Assembly (NCBI RefSeq): GCF_016907255.1
Contig: NZ_JAFBBQ010000001.1
Span: 868,001-932,000, forward strand
Direction of reading: 5' to 3'
Source of the DNA: Microbacterium keratanolyticum
Lineage (GTDB): Bacteria > Actinomycetota > Actinomycetes > Actinomycetales > Microbacteriaceae
DNA: 64,000 nucleotides
Both the position numbers and the translations under genes were made by a program. Below are positions 8,665-16,903 of the stretch, piece by piece. The notes beneath the pieces are model-generated. The model saw only the letters and a program-made list of their open reading frames with translations, was not told the origin of the DNA and searched no databases. Positions within the stretch are counted from its first letter, which is position 1. Every line of letters begins with the position of its first letter.

Positions 8665-9969
8665 TCAGTTCTCGGACAGGCCGATACGCGGGTAGAGGGC
8701 TTCAAACGCGCGCTGCAGCCCGCCGCGGACCGCCGACACCGTGTGATCGGCACCCGGCAGGATGAACAGCTCCGTGTCGAAGCCGGCCGCCTCCGCCAGT
8801 ACCGCGTTCGTCTCCGCGGCGGTCACGAAGTCAGGGTCGTTCTCGCCCGCCGTGAACACGGCGAAATGCCCGTCGAATGCGCCCTTGTTCTTGCCGAGAA
8901 TCGCGGCCGGCTTCGCGGCGTCGTAGGCCTTCGCGCTGCCGTCGAAGACCTCATCGCGCACGGTGTCGGGTTCTTCGCTTCCGGGGAAGGCCTCGCCCGA
9001 GATGCTGAGGACGTTGCCCCAGGTGCCGGGGTGCTGCGCCGCCCAGGTGATGGCGCACGCGCCGCCGTTCGAATAGCCGCCGATCGTCCAGTACCGCGGG
9101 TCCGCGGGCACATCGAGGTGCTCGCGAATGAACGTCGGAATGTCGCGGTTGAAGTACGAGGCCACGCCCCCGAAGGCGACGGAGTCCGCGCATGCCGGAT
9201 TGACGTTCGGGTCCCCCAGCTGGTCGGCGACGATCGCGATCGGCGCGAGCCCCCGATGCTGCGCGGCAAGGGCGTCCAGTGCCTCCTGCACGAACTGCGG
9301 GTTCGGGTCGCCCGGCTTACCCATCATGAACACGACGATCGGCAGCTCCGGCGGATCCTCGACGAGCGCTGCCGGGGGCAGATAGATGGCCGCGTCCCGC
9401 GGAACGAATCGATCCGTCGAGGGGATGGAGAAGGCACCGCTGAGCTGGAACACCTCGCCCTTCGCCGGCATGACGGCCGGGGGCGTCCACGTGCGGTAGA
9501 GAGGTTCGTCGGAGGTGGGATCCGGTGTCGGCTCGGGCAGCTCTGTCGCCGGAGGGAGCGTGGAGATCCCGAGCACGTCTCCGACTGTGCGGTTGATGCC
9601 GAATGTGGCGTTCACGCCGACCGCAAGCGAGATCAGGACGGAGAAGATCGCGAAAATCGCCACGATCTTGCGCCAGAGCGTACGGTTCCAGAGACTCACC
9701 ACGGCGAGACCGAGTCCTGCGAAGCATCCGATGGTCCACCACATCACACCGACCGGCATCGTCGCGCCGAACGCCTCGGAGAACTCGATCACCGCAAGGG
9801 TCGCGACGCCGACCATGGCGCCGAGCAGCACGGCGACCACCGCGAGCAGCAGCCGCAGTGCCGTCCACCGACGACACACCAGCACGATGAGCATGGCCGC
9901 GGTCGCTCCCCAGACGACGAACGGCACCGGCCCATCGACGATGTCGACGTTCAACAACGACTCAACCAC
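8665..9969 (-). CDS. Membrane-anchored alpha/beta hydrolase (esterase family)
   Basis: The protein has about 434 residues, with four N-terminal membrane helices (first about 130 residues), a Pro/Thr/Asp-rich linker (PPATELPEPTPDPTSD) and an extracytoplasmic alpha/beta-hydrolase domain. The nucleophile elbow is GGYSNGG, and the late GADHTVS carries the probable catalytic His. The GTG at 9969 is chosen for its AGGGGAG ribosome site; an upstream ATG at 10008 lacks one. It is first in an operon with an MprF-like synthase. In enterococci and corynebacteria hydrolases next to aminoacyl-lipid synthases remove the amino acid from the lipid, so a role in aminoacyl-phosphatidylglycerol turnover is a reasonable inference. 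Confidence 0.82.
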   Translation of the reverse strand: MVESLLNVDIVDGPVPFVVWGATAAMLIVLVCRRWTALRLLLAVVAVLLGAMVGVATLAVIEFSEAFGATMPVGVMWWTIGCFAGLGLAVVSLWNRTLWRKIVAIFAIFSVLISLAVGVNATFGINRTVGDVLGISTLPPATELPEPTPDPTSDEPLYRTWTPPAVMPAKGEVFQLSGAFSIPSTDRFVPRDAAIYLPPAALVEDPPELPIVVFMMGKPGDPNPQFVQEALDALAAQHRGLAPIAIVADQLGDPNVNPACADSVAFGGVASYFNRDIPTFIREHLDVPADPRYWTIGGYSNGGACAITWAAQHPGTWGNVLSISGEAFPGSEEPDTVRDEVFDGSAKAYDAAKPAAILGKNKGAFDGHFAVFTAGENDPDFVTAAETNAVLAEAAGFDTELFILPGADHTVSAVRGGLQRAFEALYPRIGLSEN

Positions 9970-10056
9970 GCACGACTCCCCTGAGCATTTCCCCACTCTC
10001 GCGCTCATGATAGCGAGCGCGAGGAATGCGGATGCACGACGCCTACGGCGTGGGCC

Positions 10057-10812
10057 TCACAGCACGCGGGAGAGGAAGTCCTTCGTCCGCGGATGCTGCG
10101 GGTTGGCCAGCACCTCGCGCGGGTCGCCCTCCTCCACGATGTGGCCGCCATCCATGAAGATCAGGCGCGAGCCGACCTCGCGGGCGAAGCCCATCTCGTG
10201 CGTCACCACGAGCATCGTCATGCCCTCATCGGCCAGCGTGCGCATGACCTGCAGCACTTCGCCGACCAGCTCGGGATCGAGAGCGGACGTCGGCTCGTCG
10301 AAGAGCATCATGTCGGGGTTCATGCACAGTGCGCGCGCGATCGCCACGCGCTGCTGCTGACCGCCGGAGAGGTGACCCGGGTAAGCATCCGCCTTCTCCG
10401 CGAGACCGACACGATCGAGCATCTCGCGCGCGATCTTCTCCGCCTCTGCCTTCGAGCGCTTCTTCACCCGCTGCTGCGCGATCGTGAGGTTTCCCATCAC
10501 GCTCAGATGCGGGAACAGGTTGAAGCTCTGAAACACCATGCCGATGCGCGTGCGCACGCGGTCGATGTCGACATCCGGATCCGTGATGTCGATGCCCTCG
10601 ATGAGGATCTTGCCGCCGGTGGGCTCCTCAAGCAGGTTCACCGAGCGCAGAAGCGTCGACTTCCCGGAACCGGAAGGCCCGATCACGCAGACGACCTCAC
10701 CCGGACGCACGGTGAGATCAATGCCCTTGAGCACCTCATTGTCGCCGTAGCTCTTCACGAGCCCCTGCACATCGATCGCGGGGGCGTGGACGTTGATCAG
10801 ATCGGTGCTCAT
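10057..10812 (-). CDS. Amino acid ABC transporter ATP-binding protein
   Basis: This 251-residue ATPase of the polar amino acid importer family has Walker [10 protein letters not shown] (45-53), a Q-loop [11 protein letters not shown], the signature [12 protein letters not shown], Walker [13 protein letters not shown] and a switch His in VVTHEMGFA. It is closest to GlnQ/HisP-type proteins. Its ATG overlaps the stop of the permease gene by four bases (ATGA), so the two are translationally coupled. It is the last gene of a substrate-binding protein, permease, ATPase operon. Confidence 0.95.
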   Translation of the reverse strand: MSTDLINVHAPAIDVQGLVKSYGDNEVLKGIDLTVRPGEVVCVIGPSGSGKSTLLRSVNLLEEPTGGKILIEGIDITDPDVDIDRVRTRIGMVFQSFNLFPHLSVMGNLTIAQQRVKKRSKAEAEKIAREMLDRVGLAEKADAYPGHLSGGQQQRVAIARALCMNPDMMLFDEPTSALDPELVGEVLQVMRTLADEGMTMLVVTHEMGFAREVGSRLIFMDGGHIVEEGDPREVLANPQHPRTKDFLSRVL

Positions 10813-11606
10813 CGCTCTCTCGCCATTCGTCGCTCCAGCCACGCGCTGAAGCGCGTGAGAGGAATCGTCACGATCAGGTACAGGATCGCCGCCATGATCA
10901 GCGGCGTGCCGTTCGCGTTCTGCGTGGCCGCGTCACGGGCAAACGTGGTGAGCTCCTTCGACCAGATGAAGGATCCTGCGATGAAGAGCAGCGAGGTGTC
11001 CTTCAGCAGCAGCACGAACTCGTTCGTGAGCGGCGGGATGATGATGCGGAAGCCCTGCGGGACGACGATCCAGAACGTGGTCTTCATCGGAGACATGCCC
11101 AGCGACCGCGCCGCCTCCGTCTGCCCCTTCGGCACCGCCTGGATGCCGGCGCGGATCGTCTCTGCCATGTAGGCCGACGCGACAAGAATCAGACCGACGA
11201 GCCCGAGTACGACCGGGCCACCGAGCTTGGTGCCGGGCACCCCTAGGCCGATGGGCAGGATGAACGCGATCGCGAAGATCGTGAGGATCGCGGGCAGACC
11301 TCGGAAGAGCTCGATCCAGGCCGTCGCGATCCACCGGAACGGCCCGATCTCCGACAGCTTCATCAGCGCGAGCACGATGCCGAGCAGCAGTCCGCCGATG
11401 AACGCCACCGCCGTGAACCACAGCGTGTTCACGAGGCCAGTCGTGATGATGCCCGGAAGCATCTTCAGCGCGACCTCGGGATTGAAGTACAGCTTTCCGA
11501 TCCGCGCCCAGTCGGTGCTGACCGCCGCCCATACCGCGAGGGCGATCAGCACCGCATACACGGAGTACCGGTAGAGCTTCTGTTTCTGAGTGCGCCTCAA
11601 CGCCAT
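10809..11606 (-). CDS. Amino acid ABC transporter permease
   Basis: The 265-residue HisM/GlnP-type permease has five or six membrane helices. The HEAT-type signature region is [15 protein letters not shown], and the cytoplasmic EAA loop reads [19 protein letters not shown], which contacts the ATPase. The ATG at 11606 has GGAGGG at correct spacing; an in-frame TTG two codons earlier is too close to it. It lies between the binding-protein gene (31-base gap) and the ATPase gene (4-base overlap). Confidence 0.94.
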   Translation of the reverse strand: MALRRTQKQKLYRYSVYAVLIALAVWAAVSTDWARIGKLYFNPEVALKMLPGIITTGLVNTLWFTAVAFIGGLLLGIVLALMKLSEIGPFRWIATAWIELFRGLPAILTIFAIAFILPIGLGVPGTKLGGPVVLGLVGLILVASAYMAETIRAGIQAVPKGQTEAARSLGMSPMKTTFWIVVPQGFRIIIPPLTNEFVLLLKDTSLLFIAGSFIWSKELTTFARDAATQNANGTPLIMAAILYLIVTIPLTRFSAWLERRMARER

Positions 11607-11637
11607 CGTCAAGGTCCCTCCGACCTGGGGTGAGTGA

Positions 11638-12456
11638 TCAGTTCGCCGTGAAGTACTTGTCGTAGATCTTCTGGTACTCGCCGCTGTCGCGAAGGTCCTT
11701 CAGGGCTGCGTTGACCGCCTCGAGCAGTTCTGTGCGCTCGCCCTTCGCAAAGGCGAAGCCGTACGACTCGTCGGTGTTGTAGGTCTCGACGATCTTGTAG
11801 GCACTGTCGGCCTTCTCGTGCTCGAGGTTCACGGGCTGGTCCTGCAGGATCGCGTCGATCTGCCCTGCCTGCATGGCCGGCCACAGTTCACCGTCCGAGG
11901 GGTAGGAGACCAGCTCTGCACCCGTGGCGTTCTCGCCGGCATACGCCTCGCCGGTGGTGCCCTGCTGGACGCCCACGTTCTTTCCTGCCAGGTCGTCGAT
12001 GCTCTTGATGCCCGAGTCCGCACGCACCAGCAGCGACTGCAGCGAGTCGTAGTACGGGTCTGCGAAGTCGATGTTCGCCTTGCGCTCATCGGTGATCGTC
12101 ATCGCCGAGGCACCCACGTCGCAGGTGCCTGCGGCCAGGGTCGTCCCGGACTGCAGCGCGTCGAAGCCCACGTCCTGCACCGAGATCTTGAGGTCGAGCT
12201 CCTTGGCGATCGCGGTGAGCAGGTCGATGTCGAAGCCGGAGTATCCCGACTCGGACGAGGTGTCTTCGAACTCGAACGGCGGGTACGGCACGTCGGAGCA
12301 GACCGTCAGGGTTCCGGCCTCGACGAGACCGAACTTGTTGTCTGCCGCCGCGTCACCGTCGCCGGTGGAGCCTGCGCCACTGGCGCAGCCGACGAGAGCG
12401 AGGGAGGCGACCGCCGTGAGAGCGATGCCGAGGGCGAGGGGGGTGCGTCGAGTCAT
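11638..12456 (-). CDS. Amino acid ABC transporter substrate-binding lipoprotein
   Basis: The 272-residue solute-binding protein has a type II signal peptide ending in LVGC (Cys24 lipidated). The mature part is a family 3 binding protein: TLTVCSDVPYPPFEFED, GFDIDLLTAIAKEL, then IDFADPYYDS and GVQQGTTGEAYA. The family binds polar or basic amino acids such as glutamine, histidine or arginine; the ligand here is not clear. It is the first gene of the importer operon and has a CAGGAG ribosome site ahead of its ATG. Confidence 0.94.
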   Translation of the reverse strand: MTRRTPLALGIALTAVASLALVGCASGAGSTGDGDAAADNKFGLVEAGTLTVCSDVPYPPFEFEDTSSESGYSGFDIDLLTAIAKELDLKISVQDVGFDALQSGTTLAAGTCDVGASAMTITDERKANIDFADPYYDSLQSLLVRADSGIKSIDDLAGKNVGVQQGTTGEAYAGENATGAELVSYPSDGELWPAMQAGQIDAILQDQPVNLEHEKADSAYKIVETYNTDESYGFAFAKGERTELLEAVNAALKDLRDSGEYQKIYDKYFTAN

Positions 12457-12566
12457 ATCAGGCTCCTGTGCCGGGTGACGGATGCTATCGCGAAAGATAG
12501 GCCTTCATCTTGGCACGCGATTCCACCTTCGCCTATTCGCAGTCCCACCCCGGCGATCACGATTTC

Positions 12567-12583
12567 GTTGCGGTGGACGCAAC
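12567..12583 (-). terminator. Short hairpin after the MFS gene
   Basis: GTTGCG and CGCAAC arms with a 5-base loop lie five bases beyond the stop of the MFS gene (12588). The rest of 12457-12566 holds the binding-protein gene's leader, with a weak minus-strand TATCTT at 12494-12499. Nothing else is recognisable. Confidence 0.45.
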
Positions 12584-12587
12584 TCCG

Positions 12588-13856
12588 TTAGGCGATCGTG
12601 AGCGGCGCGGTCGGCGGATTCGCACGCTCGTAGCGCTCCTCGAGCGGAGGCACCGGGGGTCGGACCGCGAGCGCCTTCTTGATGCGCCAGGCGGCGAACA
12701 CCGCGATCATGCTGATCACCAGGTGCATGCCGAGGAAGACATCAGCGAGCCCCGCACCGAGCAGCAGGCCTGCGACCAGCGGGCCGGCGGCGGAGAAGGC
12801 CGTCTGCAGCGCGCTGATCGTACCGAGTGTCTGTCCGACCATGCCCCGGGGTGCGAGCTGGGCCGTGAGCGGATTGAGAACCGGGCTGTAGATCGTCTCG
12901 CCGACGGCGAAGATACCGTAGGTCATCACGAAGAGCGCCGAGGCGATGCCCGGGGCGAACTGCGCGAACGACAGCACCGTCCACGACACCACCCAGATCA
13001 TGCCGACGGCCATGAGCAGCGTTGCGGCGTCGCGCTTCGCAGTGAGGCGCACCATCACGACCTGCAGAGCGACGATCACGATGCAGTTGACGGCCGCGGC
13101 GATGCCGATCGCCGAGGCGTCGATGTCGAGGACGGTCAGGCCGTAGGCCGGAAGACCGGCCTCGAACTGGGCGTAGAAGCCGAGCGCGAGAGTGATCGTC
13201 ACGACGACGGTCCAGCGCAGCGCCGGCGTGGAGAGAATCGCGCGCACCACGCCCGTTCCCTCGGCGCGCGGAGCATTGGCGTCGAAGGCGATCTCTTCGT
13301 GCGCGGATGCGCCGCGTCCGGCGATCGCGATCAGCAGCGACGACACGACGAAGCCCGCGGCGGCGATCGCGAAGCCGATGTCGAGTCCGTTCGGGGTGGA
13401 CAGGTCGACGATCTGCCCGGCGAAGAAGGCTCCGGCTGCCATGCCGAGCGACTCGCCGGTGAACTTGTAGGCGAAGACCTTGCGGCGGTCATCCCCCGAT
13501 GACCATCGCAGGACGAGGACCTGCTTCGCGGGCACGGCCGCTGCGAGTCCGAGTCCGAAGACGAACATGCCCGCAAGGAACGCGAACGGCTCATCGATCA
13601 CGATGAGGGACGCGACGCCGGCGGCCCCGAGCAGCTGCGCGACGACGGCGACCGTGACGGGGTTGACGCGGTCGGCCAGACGCCCCGCGATCGGCGCGGC
13701 GACGAGAGCGCCGATGGAGAAGAGGGAGGAGGCCGCCGCGGCGAGCAGCGTGCCCCAGCCGCGGGTCTCGGCCGCGTACGCGTACTGATACGGAAGCACG
13801 GCTCCCCAGCCGAGCATGCCGATGGCGGAGGCGATGATGAGCAGGCGTGCGCGCAC
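12588..13856 (-). CDS. MFS transporter, probable drug or metabolite efflux
   Basis: The 422-residue protein has 12 predicted helices. MFS motif A is GRLADRVNPVTVAV after helix two, and a symmetric loop lies in the second half. The GTG at 13856 is taken as the start because it opens directly into VRARLLIIASAIGMLGWG and has GGGA upstream; a longer frame runs through the regulatory dyad and is not credible. It diverges from a MarR regulator across a 27-bp dyad, the usual layout for an efflux pump under local repression. The substrate is unknown. Confidence 0.88.
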   Translation of the reverse strand: MRARLLIIASAIGMLGWGAVLPYQYAYAAETRGWGTLLAAAASSLFSIGALVAAPIAGRLADRVNPVTVAVVAQLLGAAGVASLIVIDEPFAFLAGMFVFGLGLAAAVPAKQVLVLRWSSGDDRRKVFAYKFTGESLGMAAGAFFAGQIVDLSTPNGLDIGFAIAAAGFVVSSLLIAIAGRGASAHEEIAFDANAPRAEGTGVVRAILSTPALRWTVVVTITLALGFYAQFEAGLPAYGLTVLDIDASAIGIAAAVNCIVIVALQVVMVRLTAKRDAATLLMAVGMIWVVSWTVLSFAQFAPGIASALFVMTYGIFAVGETIYSPVLNPLTAQLAPRGMVGQTLGTISALQTAFSAAGPLVAGLLLGAGLADVFLGMHLVISMIAVFAAWRIKKALAVRPPVPPLEERYERANPPTAPLTIA

Positions 13857-13917
13857 CCGTGTGGTCCCTTCTGCGCTGGCGACGACCCCTCCGAGGTGCG
13901 TGAGCGATCCCAAGTCA

Positions 13918-13944
13918 TTCGAACTCGAATTATTCGATTTCGAA
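13918..13944. promoter_or_regulatory. 27-bp MarR operator dyad
   Basis: TTCGAACTCGAAT-t-ATTCGATTTCGAA is an inverted repeat broken by one mismatched pair, inside an AT-rich stretch (13911-13955) that stands out in GC-rich DNA. It lies between the divergent MFS and MarR genes. MarR dimers bind such dyads, so it probably represses both. Confidence 0.75.
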
Positions 13945-13981
13945 ATATTAGCAACCGAAAGACGCGTGCGAGAATTCCGAC

Positions 13982-14488
13982 ATGTCGAAACCTCGAGCAA
14001 GCACACCTGAGCTGTATAGGCGGGCGGTTGCGACGTACGTCCGCGCCGGCGGCGAGGAGTCCGTGCAGCGCGTGATCACCGCCGTGCAGAGCCTCACGAA
14101 GAAGCTCGACCAGTGGTACGCGCGTCAGCTCGCCGACCTCGACGTCACCTCCGGCGACTGGGCAGTCGTGACCTCGCTCGCGAAGGCCGGAGAGCCGCTC
14201 ACCCCCAGCCAGCTGGCCGACCTGACGATGGTCGCGCCGTCATCGATGACGCACCGACTCGACAAGCTCGCCGGCCGCGGACTCATCGAACGCACGCCGG
14301 ACTCGGAGAATCGCACCCGCACCTACGTCAGCCTCACAGCCGACGGCTGGGAGCTCTTCTCCCTTGCGATCCGCGGCTCATCCGTCGTCGAGACGGATGT
14401 TCTGCAGGACCTCAGCGACACCGAACGTGGCGAGCTCGCGCGGATGCTGGAGGTCGTCATCGCCCGCCTCGATGACGTCGAGGCGTAG
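13982..14488 (+). CDS. MarR family transcriptional regulator
   Basis: The 168-residue protein has the MarR winged helix: VTSGDWAVVTSLAKAG, then the recognition region PSQLADLTMVAPSSMTHRLDKLAGRGLIER, and the wing DSENRTRTYVSLTADG. Terminal helices (NVIARLDDV-type end) make the dimer. There is no clear ribosome site upstream. It diverges from an MFS transporter gene, and by family habit it should repress that pump and itself until a ligand binds. Confidence 0.93.
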   Translation: MSKPRASTPELYRRAVATYVRAGGEESVQRVITAVQSLTKKLDQWYARQLADLDVTSGDWAVVTSLAKAGEPLTPSQLADLTMVAPSSMTHRLDKLAGRGLIERTPDSENRTRTYVSLTADGWELFSLAIRGSSVVETDVLQDLSDTERGELARMLEVVIARLDDVEA

Positions 14489-14500
14489 CGAACGCGCGGG

Positions 14501-14803
14501 TCAGAGCGTGTAGTCGACTGCCGCGCGGGCACCCACGACCGAGCGAATGTAGGACGCGGCCTCTTCGTGGGCCGGGTGGACCTGGTAGGCCTCGAGGGCG
14601 GCGACGTCGGCGAAGTCGGCGACGAGCGTGACGTCCCAGTTCACATCCGCATACTCGGAGTTCGCGCCGACGGCAATCGACTGGATCTGCGGGACGACGC
14701 CCTCCAGGGCACGCAGCCGCCGCGTGACTTCGGCGGCGTGAGCGGCCCGCTCCGACGCATCCGCCGCGGCCATCTTCCACAGAACCACGTGACGAAGGGT
14801 CAT
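14501..14803 (-). CDS. Dabb family (stress-responsive A/B barrel) protein
   Basis: The 100-residue protein has the Dabb/EthD-like ferredoxin fold: LRHVVLWKMA at the start, VPQIQSIAVGANSEYADVNWDVTLVADFAD in the middle and YQVHPAHEEAASYIRSVV at the end, the usual HxEH-like segment. Members form alpha/beta barrel dimers; some are cyclases and many are of unknown role. The ATG overlaps the stop of the glutaredoxin-like gene as ATGA. The stop lies 13 bases from the end of the convergent MarR gene. Confidence 0.88.
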   Translation of the reverse strand: MTLRHVVLWKMAAADASERAAHAAEVTRRLRALEGVVPQIQSIAVGANSEYADVNWDVTLVADFADVAALEAYQVHPAHEEAASYIRSVVGARAAVDYTL

Positions 14804-15063
14804 CGGGCAGCCTCTTCCAGTGCAGTGCGAAGGCGGTCGGGGGTGACGCGCCAGTGTCCGTGCAGGTCGCCGTTGATCAGAACGACCGGGATCTTCTCCC
14901 ACCACTGCCCATAGAGCGCGGTGTCATCGAGGATGGACTGCTCCACGATCTCGATGTCTTCGGCCAGCGCGTCAGGCAGCTCGGCGACGACCGCATCGAT
15001 CACATCGGAGGCGACCTCGCACAGATGGCAGTCCGGCTTTCCGATGACGGTCACCGTGATCAT
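14800..15063 (-). CDS. Glutaredoxin family protein
   Basis: The 87-residue thioredoxin-fold protein has a CHLC active site (C12, C15) after strand one (VTVIGKPD). The cis-Pro appears in KIPVVLING, and the last helix is RLRTALEEAA. It belongs to the small DUF836/glutaredoxin-like group common in actinobacteria. It overlaps the rhodanese gene upstream and the Dabb gene downstream by ATGA, so the three are tightly co-translated. A shared thiol or sulfur-transfer role is plausible. Confidence 0.9.
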   Translation of the reverse strand: MITVTVIGKPDCHLCEVASDVIDAVVAELPDALAEDIEIVEQSILDDTALYGQWWEKIPVVLINGDLHGHWRVTPDRLRTALEEAAR

Positions 15064-15362
15064 GCCTGCGGCACCTCGACAGCGAACCCCTCGGCGATCC
15101 ATGCGTCCGTGCCGCCATCGACGTTCGTCACGTCGTAGCCGCGGGCCTCCAGCGCCTGCCCGACGCGCGCCGAGCGTCCACCCGCAAGGCAGATCAGGTC
15201 GAACGCCTCCGTCGGAAGCTCTGCCATACGGTCGCCGATCTCCGACATCGGGATGTTCACGGCACCGGGCACGTGGCCTGTGGCGAACTCATGGCGCTCG
15301 CGCACATCGATGAGCGGAACGTCGGTGCGCGCAGCCAGTTCGGTGACGGTGATCGAATTCAT
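15060..15362 (-). CDS. Single-domain rhodanese-like sulfurtransferase
   Basis: The 100-residue protein is one rhodanese domain: LIDVRERHEFATGHVPGAVNIP followed by the active-site loop LICLAGGRSA with Cys58, the persulfide-carrying residue. These proteins transfer sulfane sulfur from thiosulfate or persulfides to thiols. It is the first gene of a three-gene operon with glutaredoxin-like and Dabb proteins. GGGAGG precedes the ATG at 15362; a longer frame to 15407 is not needed. Confidence 0.93.
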   Translation of the reverse strand: MNSITVTELAARTDVPLIDVRERHEFATGHVPGAVNIPMSEIGDRMAELPTEAFDLICLAGGRSARVGQALEARGYDVTNVDGGTDAWIAEGFAVEVPQA

Positions 15363-15408
15363 GCACGCCTCCCGGGCGTCAAAAGGGAATACACGGGGCT
15401 GAGACACG

Positions 15409-15434
15409 AAGCGCCCGTCCGAGGACAGGCGCTT
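15409..15434 (-). terminator. Hairpin terminator after the bS22 gene
   Basis: Arms AAGCGCC-GTCC and GGAC-GGCGCTT, with one internal mismatch and a 2-base loop, lie 14 bases after the bS22 stop. Confidence 0.65.
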
Positions 15435-15448
15435 GGTGTATCGGCCGC

Positions 15449-15547
15449 TTACTTCTTGTTGCGGCGCTGGTGGCGAGTCTTACGAAGCAGCTTGCGGTGC
15501 TTCTTCTTCGCCATGCGCTTGCGGCGCTTCTTGATGACAGAACCCAC
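15449..15547 (-). CDS. Small ribosomal subunit protein bS22 (32 residues)
   Basis: GTG at 15547 opens a 32-residue, extremely basic protein: it begins MGSVIKKRRKRMAKKKHRK and ends with RKTRHQRRNKK. This matches the actinobacterial bS22 protein (AURKAIP1/COX24-like), which was found in mycobacterial 30S structures near the decoding centre. Nearly every residue after the fourth is Lys, Arg or a neighbour. GAGG lies ahead of the GTG. The gene is followed by a hairpin and preceded by a TAGACT promoter. It is paired with the small HTH gene upstream, as in Mycobacterium tuberculosis (Rv0500B and Rv0500A). Confidence 0.96.
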   Translation of the reverse strand: MGSVIKKRRKRMAKKKHRKLLRKTRHQRRNKK

Positions 15548-15625
15548 GGAAACCTCACTAAGTCAGGGGGCTGGGCGCCGACCGAAACGACACCCGGGAT
15601 CGGGCATGGAAAAATGCCTCGGGAC

Positions 15626-15631
15626 AGTCTA
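15626..15631 (-). promoter_or_regulatory. -10 element for the bS22 gene, with a 70-nt leader
   Basis: TAGACT on the minus strand implies a start near 15619 and a leader of about 70 nt. The leader opens with a small hairpin, GGCAT-TTTTCC-ATGCC (about 15601-15616 in the plus strand). Confidence 0.5.
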
Positions 15632-15650
15632 GCGCACGGGCAGGAGTGTC

Positions 15651-15842
15651 CTAGCCGATGTCAGCCACGGGTCGGTGCAGTGCGGCCGTGACCGCCGACT
15701 CCGGGACCCGATAGCTGCGCCCGAAGCGCACCGCCGGAAGCTCACCGGCGTGCACGAGGCGGTACACCGTCATCTTCGACACCCGCATGATCTCGGCGAC
15801 CTCGGCGACAGTGAGAAAGCGCACATCTCCCAGCTCAGGCAT
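15651..15842 (-). CDS. Excisionase-type helix-turn-helix protein
   Basis: The 63-residue DNA-binding protein has a MerR/excisionase-like winged helix: RFLTVAEVAEIMRVSKMTVYRLVHAGELPAVRFGRSYRVPE. This form is very conserved in Actinobacteria next to the bS22 gene and is not a phage excisionase. The ATG at 15842 is preferred to one two codons upstream because AAAGGGG sits at the right distance from it. Its target is unknown. Confidence 0.92.
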   Translation of the reverse strand: MPELGDVRFLTVAEVAEIMRVSKMTVYRLVHAGELPAVRFGRSYRVPESAVTAALHRPVADIG

Positions 15843-15871
15843 CCCCATGCCCCTTTCGTCTCTGACGACAC

Positions 15872-15877
15872 ACTCTA
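15872..15877 (-). promoter_or_regulatory. -10 element for the small HTH gene
   Basis: TAGAGT on the minus strand lies about 30 bases before the ATG at 15842, leaving a leader of about 23 nt with AAAGGGG. Confidence 0.4.
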
Positions 15878-15942
15878 CGGTCGCTGCGGGACTGATGTAA
15901 ATCCCTGTGACGGGTGTGACTCGACCACACACCCCCGCGTTC

Positions 15943-16887
15943 TCAGCCCTTCGCTCGCGCCTTCGCGATCCGCTCGTTCGCTTCACGCAGAGTCTGGCGT
16001 TCGACCTTTCGCGCAGCCCGCAGTGCCTTCTCCGCAGCGCGCACCGCCTTCAGCGCGTCGAGGTAGCGCTTGTCTCCTGCGAGCTCAGCCTCTTCGAGTG
16101 CGATCCACTCGTGACCGGACACCTCTGGTGCCATATCCGAACCCCGCGTGGCCATGTAGGCGTCGACGCCGTCGAGAACGCGCTCAAGCCCGAATCGGAA
16201 CGGATCGAATGTGGAGGTGAAGACGCCCGCATCGATCGCGCGACGCAGCTCCGGGAACTCGTCCGCGCCGATCACCGCGTCGAACAGAGCGCTCTCCTGC
16301 GCGGCCATCTGCGCGTCGTCGAGCCCGGACGTGCGCGCGCGCTCTCCGTATCCCGCCTGCACGGTGCCACACCAGCGTGCCTGCCCCATGACGGTCAGCG
16401 ACGCGGCGATGCGCTCGTCGTAGGTGAGACCGGTCTCGGCGAGCGCCTGGAGTGTCGCATCGATCCACGCCGAGCTGTTGGGCGTGATCGGCGAGCCCGA
16501 GATCGGCAACGCGAGCAGCCATGGGTGCCGCTGGTAGACCTCGACTGCACCGCGATAGATCTCTGCGAGCCGCGCCCGCCACCCGTTCGCCTCGTCCAGG
16601 CTCTCGGGGGGAAGCCCCAGCGCCTCCTCCTGCATGAGCAACAGCAGGTCGTCCTTGGCGCTGACGTAGCGATACAGCGACATCGGCGTGAAGCCGAGCT
16701 TCGACGCGACCGCCGCCATGGAGACGGCTGCGAGACCGTCGGCATCCGCGAGCTCCACCGCTGCGTCGACGATGCGCTCCACGCTCATCTCGCGCTTCGG
16801 TCCGCGCTGTGGCGCTGCGGCGATGCCCCAGGCGAGCGCGATTCCGCGAGGGAGCTCCAGCGGCTCTGCGATCTCCGATTCGGTCAT
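15943..16887 (-). CDS. TetR family transcriptional regulator with long basic C-terminal tail
   Basis: The 314-residue protein has a TetR N-terminal HTH (about 35-80: VERIVDAAVELADADGLAAVSMAAVASKLGFTPMSLYRYV) and a TetR_C-type ligand domain (about 90-245). It is longer than usual. Roughly the last 60 residues form a charged, probably coiled-coil helix rich in Ala, Arg, Lys and Glu, including KALRAARKVERQTLREA. The start at 16887 has TACGAT six bases upstream. It diverges from a DrrAB-type exporter and probably represses it through the inverted repeats between the genes. Confidence 0.92.
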   Translation of the reverse strand: MTESEIAEPLELPRGIALAWGIAAAPQRGPKREMSVERIVDAAVELADADGLAAVSMAAVASKLGFTPMSLYRYVSAKDDLLLLMQEEALGLPPESLDEANGWRARLAEIYRGAVEVYQRHPWLLALPISGSPITPNSSAWIDATLQALAETGLTYDERIAASLTVMGQARWCGTVQAGYGERARTSGLDDAQMAAQESALFDAVIGADEFPELRRAIDAGVFTSTFDPFRFGLERVLDGVDAYMATRGSDMAPEVSGHEWIALEEAELAGDKRYLDALKAVRAAEKALRAARKVERQTLREANERIAKARAKG

Positions 16888-16893
16888 AGCTTC

Positions 16894-16899
16894 ATCGTA
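16894..16899 (-). promoter_or_regulatory. Leaderless -10 element for the TetR gene
   Basis: TACGAT, six bases, then ATG on the minus strand. It adjoins the operator repeats, so the regulator probably controls itself. Confidence 0.6.
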
Positions 16900-16903
16900 C
16901 CGT

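Noticed and set aside
6275..8695. An 806-codon open frame antisense to the DUF2156 synthase
   Set aside because: The translation is low-complexity and highly charged, without any family motif; the opposite strand encodes a clear MprF-like protein.
15651..15842. The small HTH protein as a phage excisionase
   Set aside because: No integrase or attachment site is nearby, and the gene is a widespread actinobacterial partner of bS22.
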